The notes beneath the pieces are model-generated. The model ran no database searches. It was not told where the DNA came from and was given only the letters and a program-made list of their open reading frames with translations. Below, piece after piece: positions 8,897 through 17,051 of a stretch of 64,000 bases of DNA. Positions within the stretch are counted from its first letter, which is position 1. Every line of letters begins with the position of its first letter. A program made the position numbers and the translations under genes. This DNA comes from an uncultured Anaeromusa sp. (GTDB taxonomy: Bacteria; Bacillota; Negativicutes; Anaeromusales; Anaeromusaceae), in assembly GCF_963668665.1 (NCBI RefSeq), contig NZ_OY764901.1:548501-612500 (forward strand), read 5' to 3'.

Positions 8897-8960
8897 TTAA
8901 ACAAGAGTAGAGTGAGGGTTCGACGGAGGTTAGATTAAACAGGAGAACCGGAGAACCAGA
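8897..8960. repeat. Dispersed purine-rich intergenic repeat, copy B
   Basis: It begins AAACAAGAGTAGAGTGAGGG 10 bases after the purB stop and continues with GGAGAACCGGAGAACCAG. It shares the AACAAGAGTAGAGTGAG core with copy A and the GGAGAACCGGAG word with copy C in reverse. Confidence 0.65.
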
Positions 8961-9033
8961 TTTAAAACTCCTTTCGTGTATTTCGCGGTTCGTTAGCAAC
9001 GTCTCTCGAATTTATTATTCAACCGTAAAAATG

Positions 9034-9071
9034 AAAGCTCCGCTTTTTGCGTCAAGCAAAAGCGGAGCTTA
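9034..9071. terminator. Bidirectional terminator between convergent purB and protease genes
   Basis: The arms AAGCTCCGCTTTTTG and CAAAAGCGGAGCTT form a near-perfect stem with an A-rich left flank and a T-rich right flank. Confidence 0.85.
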
Positions 9072-9090
9072 TTTATGTTCTTTTTATTTT

Positions 9091-9130
9091 TCTCTGTTCC
9101 CCTCTGCTTACTCTGTTACTCTGCGTTCCG
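9091..9130. repeat. Dispersed purine-rich repeat, second subtype, overlapping a gene end
   Basis: On the minus strand it reads GGAACGCAGAGTAACAGAG then TAAGCAGAGGGGAACAGAG. Related words are found at 26351-26390, 34501-34516 and 43505-43545. The first part supplies the final codons and stop of the protease gene ending at 9108. Confidence 0.6.
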
Positions 9131-9926
9131 TATCTTTCGCCACTGGCTTAGCTACAAGCCATTGCTGGTTTTGCTGCCCTTTAGGCAGCATATGAGCGTC
9201 AAACCACATATAGTAAAACTTCACAGCGGAATTAACAGCATAGCCGTCCTGCTGATGATCCGCCGTATCGTACGAGTCGGCCAAAATCAAGACATCATCC
9301 GCCACGGTCTCCGTACCCATGGTGTCATAGCCAATGATAACCCGCCAATGTCCGCCCCACTCAATGTTTTCCACCATAATGGGCGTATTAGCCTGCAGAT
9401 TCTTCAGTATAAAATCGCGGAATTCATAGTAATTCGCAAAGGTTGCGCCATCCTTGCCGGAAGCCTGTAAGCTGGAAGTTACGTCCCAATGGATCGCTTT
9501 GAAAAATTTCACCATGCCCTTTGTATCGGTGCCGACTTCTGGCTTGGTACCCATGATTGTCGCAATCTTTAATTCATCCCAAGCGTGATTTTCAAAATGC
9601 TCCAGCACCGTCAAAGCCGCTGCGGGACCGCAAGTAATTTCCGTCGTTTGCTGATACGTCTTATAGTGCGATAAAATCGTCAGATGGCTGTTCGATTGTA
9701 AATTATAATAATCTTTCGTTGAAAAATACGGCGATGCTCCCACATTGCCGCTGCCCTTAAAGGACGAAGCGCCCTCTTTGTCGATAACATAGCCCGGCGG
9801 ATACGAAATCGTGCGTTCTTCCGCCGCAAAACTCACGGGATTCGCCAGGAAAGAGGTTCCCAAAAAACTCAGCACAGCTGCCGCAAAAGCCGCTTTCTTT
9901 CTCGATTTCAAAAGGTTTAATCGCAT
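9108..9926 (-). CDS. Secreted C39-like cysteine peptidase family protein
   Basis: 272 residues with a signal peptide (KSRKKAAFAAAVLSF, cleavage near residue 34, SFA-AEE). The papain-like triad is visible as Cys99 in TEITCGPAAALTVLEHF, His193 in GGHWRVIIGYD and Asp217 in LILADSYD. It is a second exported protein of the same general class as 5519-6946 but without that protein's long N-terminal region. The start at 9926 is fixed by GAGGAG 7 bases upstream; a longer TTG frame would translate the ribosome site. The last residues (ERRVTE) are encoded inside a dispersed repeat. Peptidase C39-like is the best call; a phytochelatin-synthase-like fold is less likely. Confidence 0.78.
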   Translation of the reverse strand: MRLNLLKSRKKAAFAAAVLSFLGTSFLANPVSFAAEERTISYPPGYVIDKEGASSFKGSGNVGASPYFSTKDYYNLQSNSHLTILSHYKTYQQTTEITCGPAAALTVLEHFENHAWDELKIATIMGTKPEVGTDTKGMVKFFKAIHWDVTSSLQASGKDGATFANYYEFRDFILKNLQANTPIMVENIEWGGHWRVIIGYDTMGTETVADDVLILADSYDTADHQQDGYAVNSAVKFYYMWFDAHMLPKGQQNQQWLVAKPVAKDTERRVTE

Positions 9927-10065
9927 ACATCTTCTCCTCAATTAATTTACAGTTTCTTTTATGTAAAAATTATACAATAAAAACTATTTTTATCAATTAT
10001 ACAAAATCTCTTTAACCAAGTTGTTCTGGCGCAGTATAATAAAAATAGTATTGATTCATTTTAGT

Positions 10066-10104
10066 GAGGAACCTACATATAGAAAAAGAGGGAGGAACCT
10101 ACAT
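10066..10104 (+). promoter_or_regulatory. Duplicated ribosome-binding segment ahead of the hydroxyacid oxidoreductase gene
   Basis: The 13-mer GAGGAACCTACAT occurs at 10066-10078 and again at 10092-10104. The second copy runs into the true ATG (10103), while the first runs into ATA. A perfect TATAAT lies at 10035-10040 with only a weak -35 box upstream. Confidence 0.6.
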
Positions 10105-11119
10105 GACTTACAAAGAACTTCTCGAAAGCGCCCGCACCTGTATCGGCGCTTATTGCAAAGCCTGTACGGTTTGCAACGGCGTAGTCTGCAAAAACACCAT
10201 CCCCGGCCCCGGCGCCAAAGGCGTCGGCGATACGGCCATCCGCAACTATCAAAAATGGCAGGACCTTCGGGTCAACATGGACACCCTTTGCGAAAATAAA
10301 CCGGTAAACACCACGCTGGAACTATTCGGGCAAACTTTTAAGTATCCTTTTTTTGCCGCTCCCGTCGGCGCGGTCAACATGCACTACAGCGACAAATATA
10401 CCGATACCACCTACAACGACATTCTCGTTTCCGCCTGTAAGGAGAACGGCATTGCCTCCTTTACCGGCGACGGCGTTGATCCTAAGGTCATGGCAGGCGC
10501 TACTGCAGCTATCGCCAAGGCGGGCGGCTGCGGCGTACCTACTATCAAACCTTGGAATTTGGATACCATTCAAGAAAAATTAGCACTTGTAAAGAAAGCC
10601 AATGCTTTCGCTGTGGCCATGGACATTGACGCCGCCGGCCTGCCGTTCTTGAAAAATATGACGCCGCCCGCAGGCAGCAAGTCCATTGAAGAACTCCGCC
10701 GCATCGCAGAACTGGCTGGCATCCCCTTCATCGTCAAAGGCGTTATGACCATTAAAAGCGCCATGAAAGCCAAAGACGCCGGCGCTGCAGCCATTGTTGT
10801 TTCCAATCACGGAGGTCGGGTCTTAGATCAATGCCCCGCCACGGCGGAAGTCTTGCCGGAAATTGCAGCCGCCGTCGGCAGCGACCTGAAAATTCTCGTA
10901 GATGGAGGCATCCGCTCTGGTACGGATATCTTCAAAGCTTTGGCCTTGGGCGCTGACGGCGTACTCATCTGCCGTCCCTTTGTTACCGCCGTGTATGGCG
11001 GCGAAGCCGAAGGCGTCAAGCTCTATATTGAAAAACTGGGTGAAGAACTGAAAGACACCATGGCCATGTGCGGCGCTTTCGGCTTAAAAGAAATTACCAA
11101 AGATATGGTGCGAAAATAG
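10103..11119 (+). CDS. FMN-dependent alpha-hydroxy-acid oxidizing protein with N-terminal Cys cluster
   Basis: 338 residues of the lactate/glycolate oxidase TIM-barrel family. The catalytic His-Arg segment is VSNHGGRVLD and the phosphate-binding end is DGGIRSGTDIFKALALGADGVLICRP. An unusual N-terminus carries five cysteines at residues 13, 18, 21, 24 and 29 (CIGAYCKACTVCNGVVCK), suggesting a metal or Fe-S site absent from classical aerobic oxidases. In an anaerobe the electron acceptor is more likely a carrier than oxygen. The start at 10103 has GGGAGG upstream. It is transcribed alone and followed by a terminator. The substrate is unknown; lactate and similar acids are candidates. Confidence 0.85.
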   Translation: MTYKELLESARTCIGAYCKACTVCNGVVCKNTIPGPGAKGVGDTAIRNYQKWQDLRVNMDTLCENKPVNTTLELFGQTFKYPFFAAPVGAVNMHYSDKYTDTTYNDILVSACKENGIASFTGDGVDPKVMAGATAAIAKAGGCGVPTIKPWNLDTIQEKLALVKKANAFAVAMDIDAAGLPFLKNMTPPAGSKSIEELRRIAELAGIPFIVKGVMTIKSAMKAKDAGAAAIVVSNHGGRVLDQCPATAEVLPEIAAAVGSDLKILVDGGIRSGTDIFKALALGADGVLICRPFVTAVYGGEAEGVKLYIEKLGEELKDTMAMCGAFGLKEITKDMVRK

Positions 11120-11131
11120 AAGTGAAATAGC

Positions 11132-11169
11132 AAGGCTGTGCAGAATACTCTTTCTGCACAGCCTTTTTT
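11132..11169 (+). terminator. Intrinsic terminator of the hydroxyacid oxidoreductase gene
   Basis: The stem AAGGCTGTGCAGA/TCTGCACAGCCTT is followed by a run of T, 12 bases after the stop codon. Confidence 0.9.
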
Positions 11170-11213
11170 AATGGTCGTTAACCGATTCTTTAGCATGCCA
11201 AGGAGGGATGACT

Positions 11214-12122
11214 ATGAAACAAATTTTAGTAACTGGAAGCAGCGGCTTCATCGGTAAAGAACTGTTCCGCTTCTTGAAAGAAAGCCAGTTTAAGCTTCTT
11301 CCCTTATCCCACCAAGATATTGCTGCCTATCAAAACAACAACGAATTGTTTCCCGCCAAACAACTATCTGACATCGCCGGCATCATCAATCTAGCCGGAG
11401 TCAGCATTAGCCAGCGCTGGAACGAAAAAAACAAAGCCCTCATTCTTGAAAGCCGTCTCAACACCACGCGTTTTCTGGTAGATTCCCTGCAGCGCGCCAA
11501 GGATTTACAGCTCCCCATTCCTTCTGTTTTCATAAACGCCTCCGGGATTGGCTACTACGGCATATCGCCAGCAGGCATTCAAACCGAAGAAAGCCCTCCT
11601 GGAACTGATTTTTTAGCTTCCGTCTGCCAGCAATGGGAACAAACAGCTCTCCAATCTGAGCGCTTGGGAATACGAACGGTTCTTTGCCGCTTTGGCGTTG
11701 TTCTCGGCACCCGCGGCGGCGCTTTGCCCCGCATGGCGCTTCCCTTTCATTGGGGCGTAGGGGGAACTATCGGCAATGGCAACCAACACCTGTCCTGGAT
11801 CCACCTTCAAGATTTGCTGCAGATTCTGCAGTTAGCCCTTACCTCTTCTTCCCTGCAAGGAGCTTATAACCTCACCAGTCCTCATCCCATCTCTATGCGC
11901 CAATTTGCCGCTTCATTAGGAAAGCAACTAAAAAAGCCCGCTTGGACCCGCCTTCCCGGTACAGCGGCTAAACTTCTTTTAGGCGAAATGGCGGAAGCCA
12001 TCTTACTGGCAGATCAGCAGGTATTGCCGCAACGCTTGCTGGCAGAAGGATTTCAATTTCAGTTCCCTGATCTCGCCAGCGCCCTGGCTGACTTGTACCC
12101 CGATTCGAAAACACAGGAATGA
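11214..12122 (+). CDS. TIGR01777-family NAD(P)-binding epimerase-like protein
   Basis: 302 residues with an extended-SDR Rossmann start ILVTGSSGFIGKELFRFL. Typical TIGR01777 (YfcH/SDR39U1) blocks follow: IINLAGVSISQRWNEKNK, FINASGIGYYG, RFGVVLG and GGTIGNGNQHLSWIHLQD. The family is annotated as a nucleoside-diphosphate-sugar epimerase-like protein, but the biochemical role is not settled. I start at the ATG at 11214 because AGGAGGG sits six bases before it and touches the earlier ATG at 11208. Transcribed alone. Confidence 0.88.
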   Translation: MKQILVTGSSGFIGKELFRFLKESQFKLLPLSHQDIAAYQNNNELFPAKQLSDIAGIINLAGVSISQRWNEKNKALILESRLNTTRFLVDSLQRAKDLQLPIPSVFINASGIGYYGISPAGIQTEESPPGTDFLASVCQQWEQTALQSERLGIRTVLCRFGVVLGTRGGALPRMALPFHWGVGGTIGNGNQHLSWIHLQDLLQILQLALTSSSLQGAYNLTSPHPISMRQFAASLGKQLKKPAWTRLPGTAAKLLLGEMAEAILLADQQVLPQRLLAEGFQFQFPDLASALADLYPDSKTQE

Positions 12123-12132
12123 GCAAGAGAAG

Positions 12133-12231
12133 AACAAAAACCGTACCACTCCTTTTGGCCCTCCGGTTCTCCGATTCTCTTGTTCAATCCAACCCGAGCC
12201 CTCACTCTACTCCCTTTACTCTTGTTCAAAA
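12133..12231. repeat. Dispersed purine-rich intergenic repeat, copy C (inverted)
   Basis: Read on the minus strand it gives GAACAAGAGTAAAGGGAG, TAGAGTGAGGGCTCGGG, then GAACAAGAGAATCGGAG and AACCGGAGGG, that is, both core words of copy A. It fills the gap between two convergent genes. Confidence 0.7.
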
Positions 12232-12242
12232 ACCCGTTCCCC

Positions 12243-13238
12243 TCAGGTTTTTCTTAGTTCCCAGTCCGCCTGGCAGTACTGCCGCAAGGCGCGGGCTGTC
12301 TGGGTGTAAAGTTTAGCTCCTGCAAAATTAGGCTCCCCACCTAATACAACTTGCATCAAAAGCCCGTCACTGCCGAACCAGCGCGGCAGAACGCCCCCAA
12401 AAAAGAAGCCTTGCTTGCGCAGTTCTTCCACCGCCGCTCCAAGATGCGGCAATGCCATGTTGACGGCAACCTGCAGGCTGACCACGTTTCGGCGCGCCGC
12501 TTCCGCCAAAAGTGCTGCCACGTCTTCACGCCACGTGGCGCCAGTTTCCCATACAGCAAGCTTCCAGGTGCCGGCAAACTCGTAATATTTTTCTTCTTGC
12601 CGCAAGTTTCCTTGCTGAGGCAGCGCTGCTGTTGAAACAAGGATGTCTCTCTTTTTTAAAGGCTGCAGCAAGGTACGCGCCATATCTTCATAGACGATGG
12701 GAATATACGTAGGCAAAGAAGGCTTGGTATACTCGATAAAATTAAACACGCAGGAGATCCGTTCCGTATCGGCGCAGTGCTCTTTAAAACTAGAACCAGC
12801 CAGCTGATCTATTTCGAGCGCATAATCCGCCATCCCCGCTTTCGCGCTGCCTACTTGCGTCATATAATGGTGGCACACGGCTTCACTATATAGACCGTCG
12901 CTGCCTGCAATATTCATCAGCTCGGCGCTTTGGCAGCAATTGGCTAACAGCAACGATAGACGGCTTTGCCTATACACCGGATTCACCACCATATTGCCTA
13001 CTTCCCAGAGCTGAAAATTAGGAGCATTTTTAAACATGGACACATAGCCCGCAGGCTGTCCCTCCGCATCAAAAGCCAACACCGCAGTCAGCCTTTCCGC
13101 CGCAATTTCTGCGGCCACGGCCTCTGGCTGATATACATATTGAATCGGAAAATCATTTCCATAAACAGACTGAAAAACGGCGCCTACATGTTTGGCATTG
13201 GCGGCGTCAACAGAAACCAACTGATAATCCTGCTCCAC
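12243..13238 (-). CDS. GNAT-like N-acetyltransferase, paralogue of the N-terminal half of the ligase fusion at 55.5-58.1 kb
   Basis: 331 residues. The first ~150 resemble a GNAT acyltransferase fold (GNMVVNPVYRQSRLSLLLANC and GLYSEAVCHHYMTQVG). A second ~150-residue domain ends in GFFFGGVLPRWFGSDGLLMQ. The whole length aligns by eye with residues 1-320 of the 55539-58100 protein, which has GEAVCNHLFTQ and GYFLGGVLPGWYGGDGLLMQ at the same places. Both genes even begin GTGGAGCAGGA. The free-standing form may act on the same carrier-bound acyl group or have diverged. It ends 12 bases from repeat copy C. Substrate unknown. Confidence 0.75.
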   Translation of the reverse strand: MEQDYQLVSVDAANAKHVGAVFQSVYGNDFPIQYVYQPEAVAAEIAAERLTAVLAFDAEGQPAGYVSMFKNAPNFQLWEVGNMVVNPVYRQSRLSLLLANCCQSAELMNIAGSDGLYSEAVCHHYMTQVGSAKAGMADYALEIDQLAGSSFKEHCADTERISCVFNFIEYTKPSLPTYIPIVYEDMARTLLQPLKKRDILVSTAALPQQGNLRQEEKYYEFAGTWKLAVWETGATWREDVAALLAEAARRNVVSLQVAVNMALPHLGAAVEELRKQGFFFGGVLPRWFGSDGLLMQVVLGGEPNFAGAKLYTQTARALRQYCQADWELRKT

Positions 13239-13341
13239 TGCCTCGCCCCCCTCTCTGTATTGCTTTATTTAAGCATACATTCTTTTCACCGTTCTTAAAA
13301 CCCTGCTCGCCTGCAAAGTTCTCCCAACACACTAGCACTCT

Positions 13342-13560
13342 TTAAACAAAAAAAAACGCCCCCTGCATCTCAGGGAGCCTGTTGCTATCAGCCTTCTCCA
13401 ATGTAATTGTTGAACGCCAAGCAACAAAACGCGCGGCAGTTACTTGAGAAATCACAAGGCGATCTGCCTTGCTTTTCAAGCATCCGCGCAGAGGGGAGAC
13501 ACATCCGCGCCAAAAAGCCACAGATGCCCCAAGCCCGTCACGACTTGTTAAATTCATTGT
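13342..13560 (-). ncRNA. Candidate structured RNA or leader between kdpE and the GNAT gene
   Basis: On the minus strand this 390-base gap contains three consecutive hairpins. They are GGGGCATC...GATGTGTCTCCCC, then TGCGCGG..CTTGAAAAGCAAGGC..GCCTTG..CTCAAG..CCGCGCG, then GTTGCT...AGCAAC. A terminator-like stem CTCCCTG/CAGGGGG followed by nine T residues (about 13348-13377) ends the array. TACAAT at about 13556-13561 could be a -10 box. I do not recognise a known riboswitch or 6S RNA. The 71-codon frame through it is probably fortuitous. Confidence 0.35.
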
Positions 13561-13628
13561 ATCATTGTCAACATCATCAATACAGTTTGATTATTTTATA
13601 GTATCCATCAAAAAAACTGTTGTATCTT

Positions 13629-14324
13629 TTACGCTCCAGGATCAGAAAACCGATATCCCACGCCCGACTCAGTAATGATGTACTGAGGCCGCAAGGGGTT
13701 CGCCTCTATTTTCCGCCGCAACTGCGCAATATATACCCGCACATAATGCGTGTCTTGAGAATAAGCATCGCCCCATACTTGCTTCAATAATTGTTTATGA
13801 GTCATCACTTTTCCCGTATTCTGTATCAGCACTTTCAACAGCGTATATTCCGTCGGCGTTAGATGCAGCTCTTCCCCCTGCAAAGTTATGGTATGCGAGG
13901 CTACATCCATGCAAAGGGCGCCGCACACCAGGGCCGGTCCGTTGTCCTCCCGTCCAGAACGCCGCAGCGATACACGCATTCTTGCCAATAACTCACCCAT
14001 GCCAAAGGGCTTAGTCAAGTAATCATCGGCCCCGGCATCTAGTACTTCAATTTTCTCTTGTTCTTGATCGCGGGCTGACAAAATGACAATGGGCGCCTTT
14101 GTCCACTCGCGCAGACGATGTACAATTTCCTTGCCGTCTAAATCCGGCAAACCTAAATCCAAAAGAATTAAGTCGGGTTGCTGCATGGCCGCTTGTACCA
14201 AGCCTTCTTTGCCGTCCGCCGCCTCCGCTACCGTATAGTCATAGGATTCCAAGGCAACCCGCAGCATTCTCCGCATCGGCAGCTCATCATCAATAACCAG
14301 AACTCGAAGTTGCCCTTCCGTCAT
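13629..14324 (-). CDS. kdpE: Response regulator of potassium two-component system
   Basis: 231 residues of the OmpR/PhoB class. The receiver domain has acidic residues DDE near residues 11-13, the phospho-acceptor Asp in LILLDLGLPDLDG and Lys in YLTKPFG. A winged-helix DNA-binding domain ends with YIITESGVGYRF. It activates kdpFABC under potassium limitation after phosphorylation by KdpD. The ATG overlaps the kdpD stop by four bases (ATGA), a translational coupling arrangement. It is the last gene of the kdp unit. Confidence 0.95.
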   Translation of the reverse strand: MTEGQLRVLVIDDELPMRRMLRVALESYDYTVAEAADGKEGLVQAAMQQPDLILLDLGLPDLDGKEIVHRLREWTKAPIVILSARDQEQEKIEVLDAGADDYLTKPFGMGELLARMRVSLRRSGREDNGPALVCGALCMDVASHTITLQGEELHLTPTEYTLLKVLIQNTGKVMTHKQLLKQVWGDAYSQDTHYVRVYIAQLRRKIEANPLRPQYIITESGVGYRFSDPGA

Positions 14325-17026
14325 AAAGAAACGGCCTCCTCTTCTTTTTTAACAGGTAAATAGACCCTGAAAATAGCCCCGCCTGCTTCGCGATTAACCG
14401 CTTCGATTCGTCCATGGTGCGCCTCCACAATACCTTTGCAAATGGACAGGCCCAACCCGGTCCCGCCAGGCTTCGACGCATGAGTTCGCGACGCACGATA
14501 AAACTTCTCGAAAACCAGCTCTAACTCCTCCTGCGCCATACCAGTTCCCCGATCCAGCACTTCTAATTTGACTTCATCGGCCTCCTTGGACACACAAATT
14601 TCAATCGGCGTATCAACTGGCGAGTACTTGCACGCATTATCCAGCAAATTTACTATAACCTGTTCCAAGAGAACGCAGTCTCCCCAAAGCATCGGCAGCC
14701 CCGGCTCCATTTTGACTAAAATTTCTCTGGAATGGACAGCCCCCTCCATACGGCGCAGCACCACCCCCAAAATATCTTCTACGTCGCACCAGTCCGCTTT
14801 CAATTGCATCATGCCACTTTCCAGACGCGCCGTATCCAGCAGATTAGAGACAACCCGTTCCATGCGCATCGCCCCTTCGCTGATAGCTTGCAACATTTCC
14901 TGGAGCTGCCCCTCATCGCAACGATCCCGACAGAGAAGCAGCGTCTGGATAGCTCCCAAAATAGAGGTTAAGGGCGTCCGCAGTTCATGAGACACCGAAT
15001 TAAACAGCGCTGTTCGCAGCCGGTCCGACTCGCTCCAAAGAGCGGCCTTGCGCGCTTCTTCCGCCAATGAAGCCCGTTCCAGCGTAAGCGCCGCTAAAGC
15101 CGCCCATGCGTCAATCAGCCGCCGCTCTTCCTGCGTAACCTTGCTTTCATTTAAGCGCACGCTAAAAACACCCATTACCCGCTCCTGGCTCCGCAGAGGC
15201 ACATGCAAATAAGCGGCGCTAGGCAGAATTTCCGTCGCCCGCCCTGCCGCTTGCCCATGCTCAAAGCACCAGTTAGCAACCGCCATTTCCGCAGCTTCCG
15301 GCGGATTCAAATTCAGACCTGGCCGGCTGCGCTCGCCGCTGTGGCGCGCCCACAACTCCAAGCGCTCTTTCACCGGCAAAAACACCAACGTCTCCCGACC
15401 CAACGTCTCCGCCACCTGCAAAGAAAGTCGCTCCGCCACTACGTTTTTCTCCACGGTACCAGCCATCTCACTGCTGAATTCATATAAAAAACGCGTGCTT
15501 TTTTCCCGTTGCCGAGACAATTTCAGATCCAGGCGCATTCGCTCCGTCCGCCGGCCAATAACGACAGCCAACCCCCAAAAGGCAAGAAAGCTCCACAGAT
15601 GTTTGATATCAGAAACAGCAAAGGTAAAAACAGGTTCCACAAAAAGATAGTCAAAGACCAGCACGCTGGCAACAGCGCTGCTATAAGCCTCCCAGCGCCC
15701 CCACCAGAAGGCGCTTAATAACGTAGGCAGTTGGTAGATGAGTACAATACTGGCAGCATCTATCTGTTCGCGAAGCAGCCAAAGCGCCGCCGTCACCAAG
15801 GCCACTAAGGAAATGGCCTTACCATGTTCTTGCCAGGCAAAAGGCGTCAAAGGATGTTTTATCGCAATAACAGGTACTTTGACCTTTTCGTCCTCCGCCT
15901 GAATAACATGCACGCTGAACCCTGCGCTTCCCCGCAAAATCTCGTCGACAATAGAGCCTTGCCACCGCTGCCACCAGGCTGTTTTGCGGGTTTTCCCAAC
16001 AACAATAGCCGTTATGTTGTGATTTTTGGCCAACGATAATATTTCTTCAGCCGGTTCTGAACTCACAACAGTTATAATTTTAGCTCCTAGTTCCTCGGCC
16101 AGCTTCAAGTTTCGACTGACCCGGGCGCTCTCTTCATCGCCAAGAGCCGCTCGCTGCGAAGAGCTTTCTACATATACCGCCAGCCATTCCGCCTGCAAAC
16201 CGTCCGCCAGACGTTTCGCCGCTCGCACCAGCTCCGCTGAAAAAGGACTGGCGCTGACGCAAACCATGACCCGGTCCGCTGCAGGCCACGGACCGGGAAT
16301 CCCATGAGCCCGCATATAGGCGCTCAAATCCTGATCCACCCGGCGAGCCGTATAGCGCAGCGCCAACTCGCGCAAAGCATTTAGATTCCCTGGACGAAAA
16401 AATTTGCGTACTGCCTGCTGCGCCTGCTCTGCTACATACACTTTTCCTTCATGCAACCGTTTGAGCAGCTTCTCCGGAGGCAGGTCAATAAGCTCCACCA
16501 CAGCGGCCTGTTCGACAATGGAGTCCGGCACAGTTTCGCGAACAACAACGCCCGTAATTTTGGCCACCACATCATTCAGGCTTTCAATATGCTGAATGTT
16601 GAGCGTCGTATAGACGTCTATGCCAGCAGCCAACAATTCTTCCACATCTTGAAAACGCCGTACGTAACGGCTGCCAGGAATGTTCGTGTGCGCCAGTTCA
16701 TCCACTAAAACAATATCCGGATGCAGCGCCACAATCGCGTCCACATCCATTTCCAGCCATTCCCGTTCCCGATAGACTATTTTTTTCGGCTCTGTTTTAG
16801 GAATGCCGGCCGCCAATTTCTCCGTTTCCTTCCGGCCATGCGTCTCGATCCAGCCAACAATGACGTTTTGGCCTTCCAACAACCGTTCATGAGCCGTTTC
16901 CAACATGGCATAGGTTTTTCCGACCCCTGCCGACGCACCTAAGAACACCGTCAGTTCGCCTTTTTTTTCCCGAGCAATCTGTTCCAACCAGTCTTCCGGT
17001 TTTTTTCTTTCGAGCTCTTGCTTCAT
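14321..17026 (-). CDS. kdpD: Potassium/turgor sensor histidine kinase
   Basis: 901 residues, the normal KdpD size. The N-terminal KdpD domain has Walker A GASAGVGKT and VDELAHTNIPGSRYVRRFQDVEELL. A universal-stress-like domain follows (VMVCVSASPFSAELVRAAKRL), then four closely spaced membrane helices at about residues 400-500 and a GAF region. The kinase core carries SHELRTPLTSILGAIQ (phospho-His), the N box NLLDNACKYSP and DRGTGMAQEE with GGTGLGLSICKG. It sits in the membrane and phosphorylates KdpE. It lies 25 bases after kdpC in the same operon. Confidence 0.96.
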   Translation of the reverse strand: MKQELERKKPEDWLEQIAREKKGELTVFLGASAGVGKTYAMLETAHERLLEGQNVIVGWIETHGRKETEKLAAGIPKTEPKKIVYREREWLEMDVDAIVALHPDIVLVDELAHTNIPGSRYVRRFQDVEELLAAGIDVYTTLNIQHIESLNDVVAKITGVVVRETVPDSIVEQAAVVELIDLPPEKLLKRLHEGKVYVAEQAQQAVRKFFRPGNLNALRELALRYTARRVDQDLSAYMRAHGIPGPWPAADRVMVCVSASPFSAELVRAAKRLADGLQAEWLAVYVESSSQRAALGDEESARVSRNLKLAEELGAKIITVVSSEPAEEILSLAKNHNITAIVVGKTRKTAWWQRWQGSIVDEILRGSAGFSVHVIQAEDEKVKVPVIAIKHPLTPFAWQEHGKAISLVALVTAALWLLREQIDAASIVLIYQLPTLLSAFWWGRWEAYSSAVASVLVFDYLFVEPVFTFAVSDIKHLWSFLAFWGLAVVIGRRTERMRLDLKLSRQREKSTRFLYEFSSEMAGTVEKNVVAERLSLQVAETLGRETLVFLPVKERLELWARHSGERSRPGLNLNPPEAAEMAVANWCFEHGQAAGRATEILPSAAYLHVPLRSQERVMGVFSVRLNESKVTQEERRLIDAWAALAALTLERASLAEEARKAALWSESDRLRTALFNSVSHELRTPLTSILGAIQTLLLCRDRCDEGQLQEMLQAISEGAMRMERVVSNLLDTARLESGMMQLKADWCDVEDILGVVLRRMEGAVHSREILVKMEPGLPMLWGDCVLLEQVIVNLLDNACKYSPVDTPIEICVSKEADEVKLEVLDRGTGMAQEELELVFEKFYRASRTHASKPGGTGLGLSICKGIVEAHHGRIEAVNREAGGAIFRVYLPVKKEEEAVSL

Positions 17027-17051
17027 GTCTTCAGCCTCTATGGTTTTATTT

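Noticed and set aside
13360..13380. CTGAGATGC resembling a TPP riboswitch core
   Set aside because: The match is only the loop of the terminator stem; the other conserved TPP segments are absent.
13342..13557. A 71-codon minus-strand open frame downstream of kdpE
   Set aside because: No ribosome site before the ATG and it coincides with strong RNA hairpins ending in a terminator; a structured RNA explains it better.
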